The notes beneath the pieces are model-generated. The model did no database searches. It saw only the letters and a program-made list of their open reading frames with translations, and was not told the DNA's origin. The position numbers were made by a program, and so were the translations under genes. Positions 6,097 through 9,847 of a stretch of 9,847 nt of DNA are shown here, piece after piece (the stretch's first letter is position 1; every line of letters begins with the position of its first letter). The DNA lies in assembly GCA_037441125.1 (NCBI GenBank), contig JBBIST010000106.1:1-9847 (forward strand), given 5' to 3'. The DNA is from JALHMQ01 sp037441125 (GTDB taxonomy: Bacteria > Pseudomonadota > Gammaproteobacteria > Burkholderiales > Burkholderiaceae_F).

Positions 6097-6118
6097 CGAC
6101 CCCCAAACCACGGGGTCG
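6097..6118 (+). other. Hairpin in the narK2-narG gap
   Basis: CGACCCC (6097-6103) pairs perfectly with GGGGTCG (6112-6118) around an 8-nt loop. No T-run follows, so read-through into narG is expected. It abuts a larger inverted repeat at 6117-6142 that shares its last two bases, so the two stems compete slightly. Confidence 0.4.
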
Positions 6119-6150
6119 CCGGCCGGCCGCGGCCAGCCGGCGCTCGAGCG
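6117..6150 (+). repeat. Clustered GC inverted repeats upstream of narG
   Basis: CGCCGGC (6117-6123) and GCCGGCG (6136-6142) are perfect 7-bp arms enclosing the palindrome GGCCGCGGCC (6125-6134), giving an almost continuous 26-bp imperfect palindrome with one C/A mismatch. The palindrome CGCTCGAGCG follows at 6141-6150. The rest of the 155-bp gap holds no FNR- or NarL-like site and no promoter that I can see, so narG probably depends on the narK1 promoter. The structures may adjust mRNA stability or partial termination between transporter and reductase genes; this is inference. Confidence 0.4.
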
Positions 6151-6192
6151 CACCGCAGTCGCCGCAAGCTCTCGCCTCCTGAAGGACAGACC

Positions 6193-9100
6193 ATGAGCCA
6201 CTTCCTCGATCGACTGACGCACTTCAACCTGCCGCAGGAGCCTTTCGCCGACGGCCACGGACTGACCACCGGCGACGACCGTACCTGGGAGGACGCCTAC
6301 CGCAACCGCTGGGCCGCCGACAGGATCGTGCGCAGCACGCACGGCACCAACTGCACCGGCTCGTGCTCGTGGAAGATCTACGTCAAGGGCGGCATCGTCA
6401 CCTGGGAGACGCAGCAGACCGACTATCCGCGCACCCGGCCCGACCTGCCGAACCACGAGCCGCGCGGCTGCGCCCGCGGCGCCAGCTACTCCTGGTACCT
6501 GTACAGCGCCGCCCGCCTCAAGTATCCGCTGGTGCGCGGCCGGCTGATGGCGCGCTGGCGCGCCGCGCTCAAGGTCGCCAAGACGCCGGTCGACGCCTGG
6601 GCGAGCATCGTCGAGGATCCGGCGGCGCGGCGCGACTACCAGCAGGTGCGCGGCATGGGCGGCTTCGTGCGCGCGAGCTGGGACGAGGTCAACCAGTTGG
6701 TGGCCGCGGCCAACGTCTACACGATCAAGAAGCACGGTCCGGACCGGATCATCGGTTTTTCGCCGATCCCGGCGATGAGCATGGTGAGCTACGCCGCCGG
6801 CTCGCGCTACCTGTCTCTGCTGGGCGGCGTGTGCATGAGCTTCTACGACTGGTACTGCGACCTGCCGCCGGCGAGCCCGCAGATCTGGGGCGAGCAGACC
6901 GACGTGCCCGAGTCGGCCGACTGGTACAACTCGAACTTCATCATCGCCTGGGGCAGCAACGTCCCGCAGACGCGCACGCCCGACGCGCACTTCTTCACCG
7001 AGGTGCGCTACAAGGGCGCGAAGACGGTCGCGGTGACGCCCGACTACTCCGAGGTCGCCAAGCTCGCCGACCTATGGCTGCACCCGAAGCAGGGCACCGA
7101 CGCGGCGATCGCGATGGCGATGGGCCACGTGGTGCTGCGCGAGTTCTACTTCGACAAACGCAGCGCCTACTTCGACGACTACGCGCGCCGCTATACCGAC
7201 CTGCCGCTGCTGCTGCTGCTCAAGGAGCAGACCGCCGCCGACGGCCGCAAGGTGCTGGCGCCGGACCGCTACTTGCGCGCCAGCGATCTCGCCGACCAGT
7301 TCGGCCAGAGCAACAACCCGGACTGGAAGACGCTCGCCTACGACAGTGCCGGCCAGCTCGTGCTGCCGAACGGCTCGATCGGCTTTCGCTGGGGCCCGGA
7401 GGGCCGCGCCGACCTCGGCAAGTGGAACCTGGAAGCGAAGGAAGCGCGCAGCGGCACCGAGGTCAAGCTCAAGCTGTCGCTGCTCGAAGACGGCGCCCAG
7501 GCGCACGAGGTGGTCGAAGTGGCGCTGCCCTACTTCGCCGGCGCCGACACGCCGCACTTCACCGCCAGCAAGCGCGACGGTGATCTGAACCTCGCGCGCG
7601 TGCCGGCGGCACGGATCAAGCTCGCCGCCGGCGAAGCGCTGGTGGCCACGGTGTTCGACCTGCAGGCGGCGCAGTTCGGCATCGACCGCGGACTGGGCAG
7701 CGGCGCGCGCAGCTACGACGACGACTACCCGTACACGCCGGCCTGGCAGGAGAAGATCACCGGCGTGCCGCGCGAGCAGGTGATCACGGTGGCGCGCCAG
7801 TTCGCCGACAACGCCGACAAGACGCACGGCAAGTCGATGATCATCATCGGCGCGGCGATGAACCACTGGTACCACGCCGACATGAACTACCGCGGCGTGA
7901 TCAACCTGCTGATGCTGTGCGGCTGCGTCGGCCAGAGCGGCGGCGGCTGGGCGCACTACGTCGGCCAGGAGAAGCTGCGGCCGCAGTCGGGCTGGTTGCC
8001 GCTGGCCTTCGCGCTCGACTGGGCGCGGCCGCCGCGGCAGCAGAACTCGACCTCGTTTTGGTACAACCACACCGACCAGTGGCGCTACGAGAAGCTCGGC
8101 GTCGGCGAGATCCTGTCGCCGCTGGCCGACCGCGCAAAGTTCGGCGGCAGCCTGATCGACTACAACGTGCGCGCCGAGCGCATGGGCTGGCTGCCCTCGG
8201 CGCCGCAACTGAAGACCAATCCGCTGCAGGTGGTGCGCGACGCGCAGGCGGCGGGACTTGAGCCCAAGGACTACGTCGTCAAGGCGCTCAAGGACGGCTC
8301 GCTCGAGATGAGCTGCGAGGATCCGGACGCGCCGCAGAACTGGCCGCGCAACCTCTTCGTCTGGCGCTCGAACCTGCTCGGTTCCTCGGGCAAGGGTCAC
8401 GAGTACTTCTGCAAGCACCTGCTCGGCACCGAAAACGGCGTCCAGGGCAAGGACCTCGGCCGCGACGACGCGCGCCCGACCGAAGTCAAGTGGCACGAGC
8501 AGGCACCCGAAGGAAAGCTCGACCTGGTGGTCACGCTCGACTTCCGCATGAGCACCACCTGCCTGTACAGCGACGTCGTGTTGCCGACCGCGAGCTGGTA
8601 CGAGAAGAACGACCTGAACACCAGCGACATGCACCCGTTCATCCACCCGCTGTCGACCGCGGTCGACCCGGTGTGGCAGTCGCGCAGCGACTGGGAGATC
8701 TACAAGGGCTTCGCCAAGACCTTCAGCGAGATGTGCCAGGGTCACCTGGGCGTCGAGAAGGAAGTGGTGCTGACGCCGCTGCTGCATGACACGCCGACCG
8801 AGCTGGCGCAGCCGCTCGCGGTCAAGGAATGGAAGCGCGGCGAGATCGACCTGATTCCGGGCAAGACTGCGCCGCAGATCGCCGTGGTCGAGCGCGACTA
8901 CCCGAACGTCTACACGCGCTTCACCTCGCTTGGGCCGCTGATGAACAAGCTCGGCAACGGCGGCAAGGGCATGGCCTGGAACACGCAGACCGAGGTCGAG
9001 CAACTGGCCGAACTGAACGGCGTCGACGCCGAAGGCCGGCCGCGCATCGTCACCGACATCGACGCCTGCGAAGTGGTGCTGCAGCTCGCCCCCGAGACCA

Positions 9101-9847
9101 ACGGCCACGTCGCGGTCAAGGCCTGGCAGGCGCTGTCCAAGGTCACCGGGCGCGAGCATGCGCACCTGGCGCTGCACCGCGAGGACGAGAAGATCCGCTT
9201 CCGCGACGTGCAGGCGCAGCCGCGCAAGATCATCAGCTCGCCGATCTGGTCCGGACTGGAGAGCGAGAAGGTCTCGTACAACGCCGGCTACACCAACGTG
9301 CACGAGCTGATCCCGTGGCGCACGCTCACCGGCCGCCAGCAGTTCTACCAGGATCACCCGTGGATGATCGCCTTCGGCGAGGGCTTCTCCAGCTACCGGC
9401 CGCCGGTCGACCTGAAGACCACCAAGGGCCTGCACAACATCAAGCCCAACGGCAACACCGAGATCCTCCTGAACTTCATCACGCCGCACCAGAAGTGGGG
9501 CATCCACTCGACCTACAGCGACAACCTGCACATGCTGACGCTCAACCGCGGCGGCCCGGTGATCTGGCTGTCGGAGGAGGACGCGAAGAAGGCGGGGATC
9601 GAGGACAACGACTGGGTCGAGCTCTTCAACATCAACGGCGCGATCGCCGCGCGCGCCGTGGTCAGCCAGCGCATCAACCCCGGCATGACCCTCATGTACC
9701 ACGCGCAGGAGAAGATGATCAACACGCCGGGCTCGGAGATCACCGGTGTCAGAGGCGGCATCCACAACTCGGTCACGCGCGCGGTCACCAAACCGACGCA
9801 CATGATCGGCGGCTACGCGCAGCAGAGCTACGGCTTCAACTACTACG
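6193..9847 (+). CDS. narG: Respiratory nitrate reductase alpha subunit NarG (3' end outside window)
   Basis: The molybdenum catalytic subunit, which reduces nitrate to nitrite on the cytoplasmic face in complex with NarH and NarI. The frame is open to the window edge with no interruption (1218 full codons) and follows E. coli NarG closely throughout, from MSHFLDRLTHF to GGYAQQSYGFNYY; about 35-40 residues are missing. Ligands of the FS0 [4Fe-4S] cluster are His50, Cys54, Cys58 and Cys93 (STHGTNCTGSC, PRGCARG). The molybdenum ligand is Asp223 in YDWYCDLPPASP. Also conserved are GFSPIPAMSMVSYAAG, GCVGQSGGGWAHYVGQEK, NLLGSSGKGHE and the C-terminal molybdopterin-binding segment HQKWGIHSTYSDN. The N-terminus keeps a vestigial Tat-like look but no signal peptide. 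AAGGA lies six bases before the ATG. narH, narJ and narI are expected just downstream. Nothing in the catalytic residues is unusual. Confidence 0.99.
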   Translation, partial: MSHFLDRLTHFNLPQEPFADGHGLTTGDDRTWEDAYRNRWAADRIVRSTHGTNCTGSCSWKIYVKGGIVTWETQQTDYPRTRPDLPNHEPRGCARGASYSWYLYSAARLKYPLVRGRLMARWRAALKVAKTPVDAWASIVEDPAARRDYQQVRGMGGFVRASWDEVNQLVAAANVYTIKKHGPDRIIGFSPIPAMSMVSYAAGSRYLSLLGGVCMSFYDWYCDLPPASPQIWGEQTDVPESADWYNSNFIIAWGSNVPQTRTPDAHFFTEVRYKGAKTVAVTPDYSEVAKLADLWLHPKQGTDAAIAMAMGHVVLREFYFDKRSAYFDDYARRYTDLPLLLLLKEQTAADGRKVLAPDRYLRASDLADQFGQSNNPDWKTLAYDSAGQLVLPNGSIGFRWGPEGRADLGKWNLEAKEARSGTEVKLKLSLLEDGAQAHEVVEVALPYFAGADTPHFTASKRDGDLNLARVPAARIKLAAGEALVATVFDLQAAQFGIDRGLGSGARSYDDDYPYTPAWQEKITGVPREQVITVARQFADNADKTHGKSMIIIGAAMNHWYHADMNYRGVINLLMLCGCVGQSGGGWAHYVGQEKLRPQSGWLPLAFALDWARPPRQQNSTSFWYNHTDQWRYEKLGVGEILSPLADRAKFGGSLIDYNVRAERMGWLPSAPQLKTNPLQVVRDAQAAGLEPKDYVVKALKDGSLEMSCEDPDAPQNWPRNLFVWRSNLLGSSGKGHEYFCKHLLGTENGVQGKDLGRDDARPTEVKWHEQAPEGKLDLVVTLDFRMSTTCLYSDVVLPTASWYEKNDLNTSDMHPFIHPLSTAVDPVWQSRSDWEIYKGFAKTFSEMCQGHLGVEKEVVLTPLLHDTPTELAQPLAVKEWKRGEIDLIPGKTAPQIAVVERDYPNVYTRFTSLGPLMNKLGNGGKGMAWNTQTEVEQLAELNGVDAEGRPRIVTDIDACEVVLQLAPETNGHVAVKAWQALSKVTGREHAHLALHREDEKIRFRDVQAQPRKIISSPIWSGLESEKVSYNAGYTNVHELIPWRTLTGRQQFYQDHPWMIAFGEGFSSYRPPVDLKTTKGLHNIKPNGNTEILLNFITPHQKWGIHSTYSDNLHMLTLNRGGPVIWLSEEDAKKAGIEDNDWVELFNINGAIAARAVVSQRINPGMTLMYHAQEKMINTPGSEITGVRGGIHNSVTRAVTKPTHMIGGYAQQSYGFNYY

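Noticed and set aside
3692..6106. Long open frame on the minus strand opposite narK1 and narK2 (about 804 codons)
   Set aside because: Spans two unrelated genes and their gap and has His/Gln/Arg/Glu-rich composition typical of an antisense shadow.
7201..7222. CTG/Leu repeat in narG (run of five leucines)
   Set aside because: A short codon repeat in a GC-rich gene at a position variable among NarG proteins; not a meaningful microsatellite on present evidence.
6363..7583. Plus-strand open frame of about 406 codons inside narG
   Set aside because: Frame-shifted shadow of NarG; the NarG frame itself is uninterrupted from 6193 to the window end.
7072..9801. Very long open frame on the minus strand opposite narG (about 909 codons)
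   Set aside because: It is exactly opposite a highly conserved NarG. High-GC third positions suppress stops in this antisense frame, and the translation is His/Arg/Val/Ala-rich with no domain character.
1..9847. A novel defence, mobile or biosynthetic system, CRISPR array, tRNA or rRNA
   Set aside because: All substantial coding frames are accounted for by recognised nitrate respiration genes and one regulator fragment. I saw no spaced repeats, transposase or integrase motifs, or structural RNA signatures.

Overview
The window is a GC-rich stretch (clearly above 60% G+C by eye, with G/C strongly preferred at third codon positions) carrying a dissimilatory nitrate respiration locus. Its layout, narXL divergent from narK1-narK2-narG, is the one known from denitrifying pseudomonads and many denitrifying betaproteobacteria. 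High GC and protein character suggest a betaproteobacterium, but that placement is an inference and was not tested by any search.

From the left: the 3' end of an unidentified LuxR/FixJ-type response regulator (1-216, +) converges on the nitrate two-component system on the minus strand. That system is narX (974-2965, nitrate sensor kinase) followed by narL (258-914, response regulator, GTG start). A 351-bp divergent intergenic region (2966-3316) separates narX from the rightward genes. It holds two FNR/ANR-like boxes, one facing each side, a NarL-like 7-2-7 inverted heptamer site plus an extra half-site, and a GC hairpin just upstream of the narK1 ribosome binding site. On the plus strand follow narK1 (3317-4627) and narK2 (4658-6037), two NarK-family nitrate/nitrite transporters of different subtype. 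After a 155-bp gap rich in inverted repeats comes narG (6193 to the window edge), the catalytic molybdenum subunit of membrane-bound nitrate reductase. About 1218 codons of narG are present; roughly the last 35-40 residues lie beyond the window, where narHJI would be expected.

How the parts fit: NarX senses nitrate in the periplasm and phosphorylates NarL. NarL, together with an oxygen-responsive FNR/ANR regulator encoded elsewhere, would activate the narK1 promoter. NarK1 and NarK2 bring nitrate in and export nitrite, and NarG reduces nitrate on the cytoplasmic side with quinol electrons delivered through NarI and NarH.

I found no CRISPR array, RNA gene, insertion sequence or phage gene. 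The gene content is that of a known system; what deserves a second look is the regulatory architecture (paired FNR-like boxes, NarL box, intercistronic hairpins), not a new system.
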